A stretch of DNA of 64,000 nt from Orthonyx spaldingii (taxonomy: Eukaryota; Chordata; Aves; Passeriformes; Orthonychidae): the NCBI GenBank assembly GCA_013397795.1, contig VZTJ01000300.1, positions 175,836-239,835 on the forward strand, read 5' to 3'. The notes under the pieces were generated by a model. That model saw only the letters and a list, made by a program, of their open reading frames with translations. It was not told the origin of the DNA and did no database searches. Both the position numbers and the translations under genes were made by a program. The stretch's first letter is position 1. Each line of letters begins with the position of its first letter. Shown here in pieces: positions 24,801-36,373 of this stretch.

Positions 24801-27800
24801 CCTGGAAGAATCTGTAAAGAAGTTGTGAGTAGATCTGTTGTGTGAAGTTCCATGAGGTGATGCCGTTGTTTTTACATTGGGCCAAAAGAAGCCAAAAGTC
24901 ATGGATTCTGCCATTGTGCACAAAGCTAAGATCCCTCAGCTCTGCTATCTCATCTCTCAGGAAAACTGTAACTGTTGCACCTTTTGGCAAGACCCAGGCC
25001 ATCATTTGCAAAGAGATTGAGTAGTGGGATCTTTCATCTTCAGCACTGCTTTTGTCTGTGCACTGGAGAATAGTTTGTTACAAATCATCAGACAACATAC
25101 TGAACAGAAGAACCAATATCCTTCACAAAGCTTGGTCAGCAGATTTTTTTCCCCCATCCTTCATGTCTAAATTTTAGAATGGCTAAAATTGCCTGTTTGT
25201 AAGTTTCCAATTCTTTAAGTTGGATCAAAGCTCATTAAGTCTGATTTGAGTCCATAACAGTTTGTTAAATCTGAATATGCCAATATCACAGGGTTCGACA
25301 AGCTTAGTGGTTTTGAAAACTTTCCTTGTTTTACTATAACAACACTGAAAATGCAATAATATTCATTGCTAGTACTAATTAATGATACTCTACAAATGTA
25401 AATCAACAGACATATTTTGGCTGGTAATCATTGTGATAATATTAGCATGCTCTTTGTTCAGCTTTGCCTGAAAAGAGGCCAATTATCAGCCTTATAATGT
25501 CATTAACTTGCTGATAGTGGAGCTTTTTTGCATTTTCCTTCTTTTTCTCAGGAAATTATATTCTTTTACTATGGTCTTTAATTTCTGGGAAATCAGAGGC
25601 TGGTGTCTTTGTCAAGACAACTACTGTTTCAGTAATTTAATGTGCTAGGCAGGAAGTAAAACTGCTCAAAACCATCTTGAACTGTGCCTCCGTATCTCTT
25701 CAGCTGGCAGAGGCTGGATAGGACTGGACCTACTTAAACTATATCCATGTACAGAAGATTATTTTATGATAAGTTTATCCTAGATTTTACATAAACTAAC
25801 CAACAAGCTGAGTTAATTTGTGATTTTACAGACTGACTTCCTTGTGTTCTGTAGTGTGGCAGCAATTCTGGGCTGGTATAATATTTCCAGACATTTTTAG
25901 GGGGACAACTTACAGTGAGGATTTCTCAGAAAAATGTAAAGATCTGAGGAGAGCACTGGTGCAGCATTTAACACTAAATAATTTATATGGCCCTTTAAAG
26001 AGGCCTGATGAAACAACTGTAAGTTCACACATCATACCTTATATATTACAAGTGCTTATGTGTTTTTAATTTCCTTACAGACTTTTCTACACTGGAGATC
26101 TTTGAATAATTCTGATTTTGTTGCCAATATTTATGTATTCTGCCATTGTCATGCTGCTTCCTGAGGCTAGTGGTTGTTTCTCTATTACTCACTACTCTAT
26201 TATTTCTTTGTGGTTTAAACCCATTCCTAAAGTAAAAGGAAATATTAAAATGTCTAAGGGTAATCACTGCTGGCTAACAAATTTCTACCTTCCACAAAAC
26301 AGCTGGCTGAATACAGTGCACCTTTCCTTAAGTTGTTTTGTTTTAAGAAATGTTTCAGGGCTGTAGTTTGCATTATCTGTTGCTGACTTAATTTGGGGAA
26401 GTTGTCAGACTTTGGTAACTGTAACAATTAAGTAATCGCTGAGGCAAATTTAAATATCATATTAATATACCCTGTTAACCTTTTTAAAACCTAGGAACTA
26501 GCTTTTATCCACGTGTTCTAAAGGTTTAAATAATTCATGCTAAAGTCACCTTTTGTAAGAGTGAAGCTGGATTGCTAGTGTTCCACTGGGAAAGAAGTAC
26601 GTAAATTTAAGAGAAACAAAGAATACCCCGCAAGCCATCTGGCTGTACTTTTATCTTGCACATCAATTAAAAAAAAAAAAAATCTAAATATTTGTAGGAT
26701 TCTATTACCTTAGAAATGATCTACACAGTAAGTACACCCACTTAAAAACCATAAATCTGATTCTTATTTACCTTAAAGCTACTCTGTATGTTTTAAGCTA
26801 TCTCTGCATCTAGCTCTACAAAATTTTGCCAAAATCAGTACAAATACAATATCATTTATCTGCAGGACTCTTTTATGTGATGAATATCGTGTAAAGCAAT
26901 TGAAGATAAATGAGCACTGTCTGTATGGCTCTCCACTCTCTCCTTCCACTGAGAGTTGAGTTCTGCTGGCCATTGTATTGATGTGCAAATTGGCCCTGGG
27001 TATATTGCATACCCATGAATAATTTTGAAAAGATGAATTAGAAAAAAATTGGAGATAATTTATGTTCAAAGAGGGGGCTAAATTCATTCAATAAGTTGTT
27101 TGTTGCCAATTAATTACCTACCGCTAATTAGAATAATAAATTTGAACACAGATTTGGCATTGACTTTCACCATAGGCTTATCTGGAAGCAGTACTAAATG
27201 CTATCATTAGGATTGGTAATAAATCTGTCATATTAGGTGAAAATGGATAAAAAGGCTAAGAAGCCTTGAAAACATAATTTGACTGAGCAGAAGTCTTTAC
27301 ACTTTATAAATATGACTACTGGAATTACTTACATGAATTGATCATCTCAGACTTCGACACAATGTTATAAAACATGAAACTTTTGCACTTAGAGAAACTC
27401 AGTGCTAAATTGGAGGTATAACTCTTTTTCATGGTACATTTGCAATTTAAAACAAAAGTGTATGTGCTGCCAGTAAAATGGTGGTAAAGAGCTTCAAGTT
27501 GGAAATTTTAAACAAATGGCCTAGTTATTAACTCCTGACTTTTGTAGTCATGTAACATCAACATGAGAGAGATCAGTTCTTTTGATATCAATTCATCTTC
27601 TCGATCCCAAAAATCTTGATTTGTTAGTTAACAAACTACTTAACAGATGATAAAAAATAGCTAAAACATAAAAAAGGAAAAAAAAGAGAAATGCTGGTAA
27701 GAGAGCTTTGAACATCATATGTCTCCTTAGAAAGTTAAAATAGGAGTATTTTTTTAATGTCTTTCTCCAGGATGAAATATGCCTGCAATGTGTTGTGTAG

Positions 27801-28254
27801 TGCAGGAACATCTATGTGAAACAAGGCCCGAACATCTTTTGAAGCAACACACTTCTAACAAGCTGTTACTCTAAGCTGGCCTCAGCCAGTGACACCAGAG
27901 GATTTTTTCAAAATTATACAATTTTTAAAAGACTGTGTGTTTTGGCAAGCACACCAGAATTCAGAGTATTCAAATTGCTTGTTATTCAAGTTCAGTTGAG
28001 TGCTCTTGCAAACTATGTCAAATACTTTACAACCTCAATTAAAATAGAATGACTTTTAAGAAATGTTGGAGACTTTCTTGTGAATTTTCTTTTTGTACTG
28101 AATTATTTTCGCAACTGTTTTTACATTAAATGCTGCTTTTATAATGCAGAGTCTAGAGAAAATGTTTTTTTGTCAATATGCCATGATGTACTAAATTCAG
28201 TAATTTTAACTAGTGGGTAACTCCTATCCATCTATGTATCTATACATCTTCCTT

Positions 28255-29762
28255 TCAAGAAGGAAATCCTAAAGGCACAGGAGCAGCCTGTGCCCATGTG
28301 CCAAAAGATGAGCTGGTGGGAAAGAAGGCTGGCCTGACTGACCAGAGACCCTTTGCTGGAATTCAGGATAAAAAGACAAGTTTATCACCTTTGAAACAAA
28401 GAGAGCAACTTGTGAGAGCTACAAGGATGCCACAGGGTTATGCAGGGAGAAAATAAGAAGGGCTAAAGCCCAATCAGAATTAATCTGGCTACTGTTGTAA
28501 AAAACAATAAAATATGTTTCCAGAAATACATTGACAACAAAAGGAGGGCTAAGGGGAACCTCCATCTGTTGTTGGATGTGGGGGAAAACATGGTGACAGA
28601 GGCTGAGGAAAAGGCTGAGGTACCCAACGCCTTCTTGCCTCAGTCTTTTGTAGTGAAACCAGCTGTTCTCCAGCTTCTCACCCCCTGAGCTGGACGGCAG
28701 GGAACAGAGTGAAGCCCCCATATTCCAAGGGAAAGTCCCTGGGATGGATGGGATCCACCCAAGGATACTGAGGGTCCTGGTAGAAGTGCTCACTGGGCCA
28801 CTTTCCATCATTTACCAACACACCTGGCTGTATGGAGAGGTCCCAGGTGACTCCTTTTTAGTCAGCGTGACACCTGTCTTCCAGAAGAGCTGGAAGGTGA
28901 ATCCAGGGAGCTGTAGGCCTGTCAGCCTGACCTCAGTGCCAGGGAAGGTCATGGAGCAGGTCATCATGCGTGCCATCATGCAGCACGTCCTGGACAACCA
29001 GGAGATCAGACATGGGTTCAGGAAAGGTGGGTTCCTCTCGACCAGCCTGATCTCCTCTGACTGGGTGACCCAATTAGTGGATGAGGGAAAGGCTGTAGAT
29101 GTCTGTCTGCCTGGACTTCGGTACAGACCTTGACACTTTCCCACGGCATTCTGCTGGAGAAACTGACTGCTCATGGCTTGGATGAATGTTGTGTCCAGCA
29201 GGGCCAGGACAGGGATTGTCCCCCTGTGCTAGGCACTGGTGAGGCCACACCTCGAGTGATCAGGTTTGGGTCCTTCCCTGTAAGAAAGACATTGAGGTGC
29301 TGCAGTGTGTCCAGAAAAGGGCAATGGAGCTGGGGAAGGGTCTGGAGCACAAGCCTGATGAGGAGCAGCTGAGAGAGCTGGGGGTGTTTAGCCTGGAGAG
29401 AAGGAGGCTGAGGAGGAACATATCTTTTTTTATTACTGCCGGAAAGAAGGGTAGAGCAAGGTGGGGACTGACCTCTTCTCCCAGGTAACCAGTGATAGGA
29501 CAAGAAGAAATAGCCTCAAATTGCCCCAGGGAAGGTTTAGATTGAAAATCAGGGAAAATTTCTTCCCTGAAAGTGTTTTCAAGAACTGGAATGGACTCCC
29601 GAGAGAAGTGTTTGAGTCACCATCTCTGGAGGTATTTAAAAGCCATGTAGATGTGGCACTTAAGGACATGGTTTAATAATGGACCTAGAAATGCTGCGTT
29701 AATGGTTGGAACTGATGCTGTTAGACATCTTCTCCACCCTAAAGGATTCTATGATTCCATAA
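28255..29762 (+). mobile_element. CR1 LINE copy, about 1.5 kb, internally deleted and degenerate
   Basis: This is the largest repeat in the window. From about 28260 it tracks CR1 ORF2, first the region upstream of reverse transcriptase. An open stretch at 28744-29133 then carries the reverse-transcriptase signature: DGIHPRILRVLVEVL, PLSIIY, GEVPGD, VTPVFQK, RPVSLTSVPGKVMEQVI, VDEGKAVDV. Soon after, at about 29182, the sequence jumps from the GLDE region to the CR1 3' part (GGCACTGGTGAGGCCACACC), so the palm segment with the catalytic Asp-Asp motif is missing. A second small deletion precedes GMDGIHP. The 3' tail (GTCACCATCTCTGGAGGTAT to ATTCTATGATTCCAT, ending about 29762) is complete. The copy is dead, with several stops and frameshifts. 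Confidence 0.93.
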
Positions 29763-32700
29763 ACATCAGGCTCTAAGCCAGTTAACCAGGTACTCTTGGT
29801 CAATTAATGAGAACTGTGGAAAATCGCACCAGTAAGGTCCCTCATGCTTGAGCAAATCTTGTTTAATGTATTTAATGACCTGAAAAATAGTTACAAAAGC
29901 AGGACAATACAAGACTGCAAAATACTAGAAGAAATTATATGTCAAGGAACATAAAGTAGTGCATGTGAGGGGGGAAAGGGAACTGAAGCACAATTTCTTT
30001 CATCACATGTATAGAGTAGTGAACCCCATTTATTATCGCTCATGGAAAAGATTCTGAAATCAAAATAAGTGTATTTTCAGAAAGGTAAAAATGAAACAGC
30101 CTTCTGGAAAATACTTTAGTAAAAAAGCCAATTTAATTTAAGAATTGTTAGAAAATAGGGATTGTGCAGAAATGTGTTTCAAATGTATAAATTTACCAGA
30201 ATCTTGTATGTTGTGTCCTGTTTTTCCCATCACATCTTGAGACATAGGGAAACTGCAAAACACTTTTTGAAAATGTGGGGAGAGTAAGTGAATGATCAGA
30301 GGGTTGGAATAATGTCTGTAAAGGGACAGACTAGATAGACTGAGTTTCTACACTATGGAAATAAAATAACCTAGAGAAGATGGGGTAGGGCAAATAAAAC
30401 AATGAATTGCATGAAGAGGGTGAATACAGAACTATCGTTTTATTGACAGTGTCTCTTGGAATACAGCAACTAAAGTGTTTGTGTTCATATCTCCAGGCAG
30501 CAAGTTTAAAACAAATAGTGAGAAACACTTTTTCCTGCAAAAAATAAACAATGTGAGACACTGCCACTAGATGTTGCAAAGGCCAAAAGTTTAACTGAGT
30601 TCAAAAAGGGATTAATGTCTACTTTTGTTTCATGAATTGTAAAAACATCCTTCTCAGACACAACTTCTGGCTGAGGAAGTTCCTAAACCACTAATTGCCA
30701 GAAGATGGGAAGGAGGGGTTGCTCAGCTCTTGTCACACTTCTTATATCTTTCCTTATGCATCTCCTAATGGGCATGTTGGGACCAGGATAATGGGCTAAA
30801 CAGAGTTTGTTTGGTTTTTTTGTCTGAATCATTATGGTTCTTTTTATTTTGTAGGTGTAGGGGTTTTCTTTCAGTAATGGGGAGACAAAATGGAAATTTC
30901 CAACTTGTTTTTTGAGTTCAGTAAATGCTGTCGGAAATATGATTCTTAATAGCTAATTAGGGATGATAACACTTTCTGCTTTCCTTATTTTAATATGTAA
31001 AAAATGAGTCTACACATTGATCTGTGGAATGCTTAAGAAGTTTTTCTCTAAATACAGTGAGATTTGGATGAAGGTGAATCATTTATGTATTTCATTTGAG
31101 TGATAATGATGTATGTCTAATTTAAAGGACAATGTGTCTGAAAAGCTGATGTTGTAAGCAGGGGGAGTTTTCTGTGGTCCTCTGGAAGGAGATGAATGGT
31201 ATTATTTTTTTACTCTTGTTCTCAGTTAAGGAATACTAAAGTTCAGTGAAAGAATATCCTACATTCCACAGTTGTACTTCTGAAAATGAGTAGGAACAGA
31301 AGCAAACAAGGAGAGTTTCTTTAACATCTGTGCCTTTTTTTTGTACAACTCATTATCTTTTTTCCTCTTTAGAGTGAAGAATGGTTTTTGGGTCTAAAGG
31401 AAATATGAATTACTTCTTTTTTTGGGATTTTTTTTTTTCCTCATTAAATTTCTATTCTAGTTTTTGGTCCATGTGAATTTATAATGTAAAAGTTTATTTC
31501 TACTTCCTAAACAGAGATTTAATCAATTATCACAGTGCACTTTGGAAATGAAAGATACATTACTCTGCGTCAAACGATTTTATCCTGTTCTGCATGCAAA
31601 CGATGCACATCGTCATAAATCATGGTCTCAAACTTCTAAAGTTGTTGTTTTTGTTTATTAGGAAACCTTGCTTCAGATCCAAAAAGGCAATAAGGAGACT
31701 ACATATAGCAAGAAGAAAGTGGGCCTCAATCGATCATGAAATGCAATTGCACAATATTCAGAGTTGAGTGAAATAAAAACCTTAAATAGCAGTAGCCTGT
31801 AAAGTTTGAAATTAAAAGTAGTTTCATCATATATTGTGAAAAGGGAGATTGGATCATTGAAACTGATCTCTTGTATCTTGTTTGCTGTCAATTTACATGA
31901 AATGGTACTTGAGGTGAGCCTCCTTTTCCTGTGAGTCTAAATACGTTTTGTTTATTTATGGAATATTACTGGAGTGGTCTGGCAGGAGATTTCTGGAGTT
32001 CAGCTGGTGCTCACTGTATAAATGGAAGCACAAGAATTGAAAAAGGCTTCCACCTGGTCCTCCTTAGCTTAGCTAATATAATTGCAGATTTTTTTCTAAC
32101 GGTGAGGATTTATATAACTGCAAAGAACGTTACTGCTGTGTTGCTGAGTTGCAGTAAATCAGCATCTGAATTAAAAGAATGGGGACTATAATACAAACTT
32201 TCTTTTTGTCCTTTCTGGTATAGTACCATAAAAACCTGCACATATATTTAGGGAATAGACAACTATCCACTACATTGTCAGACTAGCTGTAGGATACCAA
32301 TAGAAGTTTAAAAAAATAGTTAAATCAATTTTCTCTTGCTTTCATTTAATCTAATTTCTTCTTTGCAATTCAACTTCAACTCTTCGGAAACCTTTAGTAT
32401 GGTTGGGGTTAAGATTAAGGCATTTTTATTAGGATCTGGGCATCATATAAGAAAAAAATTTAGGCATCTTTGTCTCAAGACTGCGAAATTTGTGATCCCT
32501 CAAAAAGGTGAGCTCAGAATCAGTGCAACTTCTGCCTTGGGTAACACATTTTACTGGCTGAAGGGAGCAAGGGCACAAAATACAGGCTCACTGCCCTTGT
32601 GTCAGGGTATGCTTGTCAAGGAACTTTTCATCCCTACCGGTTCACGTCATAGTTGTTGCAATGTAAAAACTGTGCTTTGGAAAGGAGTGTGCAAATTGTA

Positions 32701-33289
32701 CACAGAGAAATGAGAAATAAGGGGGAAGGCAAAGGTCTGGTCAGGAAGTAGAAGCCAGCTGAAGTTTAGGGGACTGTGACATGGAACAAATAGATATTGC
32801 TGGCAGTATTGTGCACTGTCTTGGTTTGACTGTGTAAGTTTAGAAGGGCTTTGGATAGATGCTGCAAGGTATAACTTTCTGTTAAGCACTTCATAGGCCA
32901 AGTGTCTGGAGAAATCTGACAGTCCCATAAACAACAAGAAAACACACCCATAACTTTGCTCTTTCTCCCATATTAAACTCTGAATGTACAAGAAACATTT
33001 TCCCCAAAAACATAGTCTAACCTTCTGTTTACTTCTCTGAAAAATCAGTGGATACTAGACATATAATTTTACAGCAGGGTATGTGGTGTAAAAGTGATTA
33101 GAAATCTAGAACCTCGTTTTGGAATAAAGAGCTAAACATTTCACTCTGTTACTACAAGCTAATGGTTTGTTCAATTACTTGCCTTTTGTCAATCAATTGC
33201 AACCTAGTGCAGCTGTCTGACTTTGCTGGTGGTTTTTCTAAGGTTGTTTTGCTTTACCTCATTCTTCCCTCTCTTTCTCTGCCTTTCAG

Positions 33290-33635
33290 CATGCACCTAA
33301 TCCAGGTGGACTCTGTTCAGCGATGGATGGAAGACCTGAAGTTGATGACAGACTGTGAATGTATGTGCATTCTCCAGTCCAAGCCCATCAGCATTGAGAA
33401 GGATGAACAAAATGAACTCATCCTTTCCTCTCAGTATAGCACTTGTGATAACTTGCAGCTCCTGCTGAAGAGAGCTTGGATCATAAGCACGGAGCTGACC
33501 AGGATTGCCCAGAAACTGGAGAAGAACAGATGGCAGAGGGTCCACAGCATGACAGTGAGAGTCAACTGCCACGTGCGTTCCATGATAAACGAGTACAACG
33601 CCTTCACCAGGAGTTCTTCAGAAGAAATGCACCAG
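33290..33635 (+). CDS. INSC: INSC exon 2 (LGN-binding segment and following helical region)
   Basis: The exon runs from the acceptor TTTCAG (ending 33289) to the donor GTGAGA (33636). One base completes the split Arg and 115 codons follow, residues 19 to 133 of the short isoform. It opens MHLIQVDSVQRWMEDLKLMT, nearly identical to vertebrate INSC. It continues with the cysteine-rich CECMC stretch and KPIS, then LLLKR, STEL and RVHSM motifs. In the known protein, the segment from about VDSVQRW through KPIS binds the TPR groove of GPSM2/LGN in competition with NuMA, coupling the Par3/aPKC cortical complex to the spindle-orientation machinery. All the invariant-looking residues of that peptide are present, so the copy appears functional. 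The apparent open frame extending upstream to 33162 is intron read-through, not extra protein. Confidence 0.96.
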
Positions 33636-34136
33636 GTGAGATGCCTTACCTGATGTCATGTTTCTCTCACCTTTTGAATTTTTATTTTATTGTGATAATT
33701 AAAACTTGCTTTAAACAGTCTGTAAGAAGTTCTTACGTACTGATGCTGGTCCCTTGTTTAAGACTTTCTAATCCCTTTTCAGCAATGGAAATATTCTTGA
33801 CTTATTTTGGATCCTATTTTATCGTAGGCTTGATTCTGAAAGTTAATAATGTTGACAAATTGCATTGAAAAATGTTTTGCTTTGGAGGATTACAGGGCAA
33901 AAGTATTTTGACACTCCATCTGTGAGTTCCTTTGCATTTACAACGTAGAAAATGCTACTTTTTTATTAACCTCAATTTCATCTCTACCTGTTTTATTCAG
34001 AAAAGTAGATGAAGGGTGTTCATATGAAATATTATGTTTTGGGAAGGTTTGCAATTAACAAAATAGTGTTACTTATTTTCGTAAGGCAATTGTGTGTATG
34101 GATTTTTCTTTAAAACGACTTTTTCTTTCTCTGCAG
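33636..34136 (+). other. INSC: INSC intron 2 (501 bp)
   Basis: Short phase-0 intron, GTGAGA to CTGCAG. Nothing but AT-rich sequence was seen inside. Confidence 0.9.
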
Positions 34137-34189
34137 CTTGAAAAAATTTTAATAGACAAGTGTTCAGAATTTACAACTTTCACAGAAAG
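34137..34189 (+). CDS. INSC: INSC exon 3
   Basis: This 53-base exon lies between the acceptor CTGCAG (ending 34136) and the donor GTAAAA (34190). It encodes 17 codons, LEKILIDKCSEFTTFTE (residues 134 to 150), and then AG, the first two bases of an Arg codon completed by the first G at 35814. Mammalian INSC has a closely similar EK-LL-EKCSE segment ending in TER at this place. The donor is weaker than its neighbours (AAAG/GTAAAA). Skipping this exon alone would break the reading frame. Exons 3 and 4 together total 177 bases, so skipping both would keep the frame. Confidence 0.9.
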
Positions 34190-35813
34190 GTAAAAAATTT
34201 TGTAGTTGAAATATTAATTTTACTGTTTTATTATGTTGTAGAATTTCTAAAGAGAGGCACAGATCCATCAACATTCTCAATTTTTTGAACTAGGCTGCAG
34301 TAACTCTGCAAGGCTTTCTAAATGTTAATCTTTGGGGGGTGAAGTGAGTTGCTTTTACCTAAACTGCATCCTAATGAAAGATGGGATCTGCTGTTGCACA
34401 AAGACCCTGACATAGATGCAAAGCTTCATGCAAGTGGATTTTTCTGGACTTTTAGAAATCAAAAGAGAAAGTCTGGCTATGACAGATATCAGTGACAAAG
34501 TTTCCTTCTAGTTCTGTGGAGTCAAGATTTCAGCTGATGTGGAAACTTGGGTTGAGAGACTGTTGTACTACATGTTCCTGTATGAATATATCCATGTATT
34601 GTAAATTTAACCAAAGTAAATACATATTCCTTTAAATTGTAGTGATATGTTTACTCATCTCCCTGCACTCTGGAATGTTGAGACTGGAAAATAAAAATCT
34701 CTGTAATTCTTCAAGTAATAGTTCCACTCCCCAACACAAGTTACCCATTTCCTCCAGCACAGTTCAATCACTCCTTTTGATTTACTTTAAGCATTGTGCA
34801 AGTCATTCTGTTCTGGGGGGATCATCAGGGAAAAAGACACCACTAGTTATCGGGAAATAACATTTTTTTGAGCACTATTGCTTTTTGCCAAACCCACACA
34901 GCTCACACTTAGTTTTATATTCTACTATGAGACACACTGATTTAATAATGAGCTCCAATCTCAAAGTGTTTGCTCCAAATCAGCCCTCTCCCTTCTTGCC
35001 TTTTAACAAAAAAAGTGTTATAGGTGGCTGACAGACAGGCAAAGCTGAAAAGGTGACGCGTGTGCAGGTAGAGAGGCGGATCAAGCAAACCGTGTCTTCC
35101 ATTACAGTGGCCTGCCTGGATGGAATGTGTTTTGACAATTCAAATGAGTGTAGCTTTGTGAGGCAGTATTAGTTATTTTATTTGAATTGTATAAAGTTTT
35201 CTATCTTTATCTCATGTCTTCAATTATAGCCAAACATCACTGGTTACAGGATAACTATACTAACTCTGTAAAGATGCTTTACGTATCTTTATAGAGGGCC
35301 AAATTTTCTTTTTGATTATGCTGTATAACTCATCTAGACACACATTTCTTTCTTCATCCTTATCCTACTATCATGAAACTATGACAAAGAAGACAAAGAA
35401 ATTAAAATTACTGAAAGCCCTTCACTGATTATGAAAGATGGGTGGATATGCACAGCTGCAGTTGAAATGCAGGCGTCAAAGAGTTATTGGAACCCAGCAT
35501 AAGTGGAAAAGAGCAGTGTTACCCTGTATAAACAAACAGTATCTGCAAAAAAATTTGGCCTGCTGTGTATGAAGTAAATTGTGATCCCAAAGTTATTCAG
35601 TAGTGTCCACTGTTATCCTTTCATGGTGTATTTACTGTGTGTAGAAAAAGTTTTGATTAAAGTCTGGAATGATGCTAATGGCACAAAGACAAGGCCCTTG
35701 TGAACAGCTGAATTCCCATTATATCCTGTGATTAACATGGGCCTCACCTCTGACAATCAGGTCTGTTGCATCCTTTTTTTTCCTTCATCCCTTTCCTCTC
35801 TCTTTCTTCTCAG
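34190..35813 (+). other. INSC: INSC intron 3 (1.6 kb)
   Basis: Phase-2 intron, GTAAAA to CTCAG. No repeat or exon was recognised inside. Confidence 0.85.
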
Positions 35814-35937
35814 GTGCTTACAGACTGAAGATGAAGAGATACTGAAGTCCATGAAATCTTGTGTTAGTGAAACACTCACTACCATTGCCCAGTATTTTGG
35901 TCAGTTGATAGAGCTGGTTTTAACACATGAGGCACAG
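35814..35937 (+). CDS. INSC: INSC exon 4
   Basis: The acceptor TTCTCAG ends at 35813 and the donor GTTAGT starts at 35938. The first base completes Arg151. The next 41 codons (residues 152 to 192) begin CLQTEDEEILKSMKSCVSET and run to LTHEAQ. The family signature CLQ-E-E--LKSMK-CVSETL, followed by GQ and EL, is conserved and places this directly after exon 3. This helical linker precedes the armadillo repeats. The length and phase match the mammalian exon. The adjoining intron carries CR1 fragments within about 80 to 440 bases of the donor. Confidence 0.95.
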
Positions 35938-36020
35938 GTTAGTTTACAGTAAAAAAAACCCCAAACCAACAAGGTCTTCCAAAATTGTTGAATCTTGAGA
36001 GAGACATCCATTAAGGATCC

Positions 36021-36134
36021 AAGGCTGGGTTGGATGAGGCTCTGAGCAACCTGATCTAGTGAAAGGTGTCCCTGCTCGTGGAACTAGATGATTTTAAACC
36101 CCTTTCCAACTAAGCTATTCTATAATTCTGTGAT
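36021..36134 (+). mobile_element. CR1 LINE 3' tail
   Basis: AAGGCTGGGTTGGATGAGGC, TCTGAGCAACCTGATCTAG, then CCCCTTTCCAACTAAGCTAT and TCTATAATTCTGTGA form a diverged CR1 3' end in + orientation. Confidence 0.85.
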
Positions 36135-36339
36135 TAAGAGGAGGATTAGAATTACAGCTCTCACTTTTCAACAAACTTATGAGCAGTACTCAAATATGTT
36201 GCAATGACATTTAGGTGGTTTTTATTCTCAAATTCTCCAATAACCTTAAATCCCCAAAAAAATGATCTTGTGGCTCACCATGTTACTCACTTATCCTGAT
36301 GTCCCTTTCTTACAAGGCATCTAAATGAAAACTTCTGGT

Positions 36340-36373
36340 TATCCCTTCCAGCCTTAACCATTCTGTGATTCTG
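36340..36373 (+). mobile_element. Short CR1 3'-terminal scrap
   Basis: ATCCCTTCCAGCCTTAACCA followed by TTCTGTGATTCTG matches the last bases of CR1, including the terminal octamer-like repeat. It lies about 200 bases from the previous copy. Confidence 0.6.

Larger units (their letters stand above)
2187..33289 (+). other. INSC: INSC intron between first visible exon and exon 2 (31.1 kb)
   Basis: A phase-2 intron flanked by GTAAGT and a pyrimidine-rich CAG. It holds CR1 fragments near 5470, 14241 and 28255, an LTR-like block at 11661-12480, a pseudogene-like relic at about 20775-21088, and homopolymer or AT microsatellite tracts. The intervals 2187-5469, 5609-11660, 12481-14240, 14596-20774, 21089-28254 and 29763-33289 show no gene I can support. 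They are ordinary AT-rich intron with only short chance open frames. Confidence 0.8.

Noticed and set aside
28419..29503. Minus-strand open frames across the CR1 copy
   Set aside because: Antisense shadows of CR1 ORF2 and its 3' region.
33162..33289. Open frame continuing upstream of INSC exon 2
   Set aside because: It crosses a strong polypyrimidine tract and CAG acceptor, and the residues do not resemble INSC; it is intron read-through.
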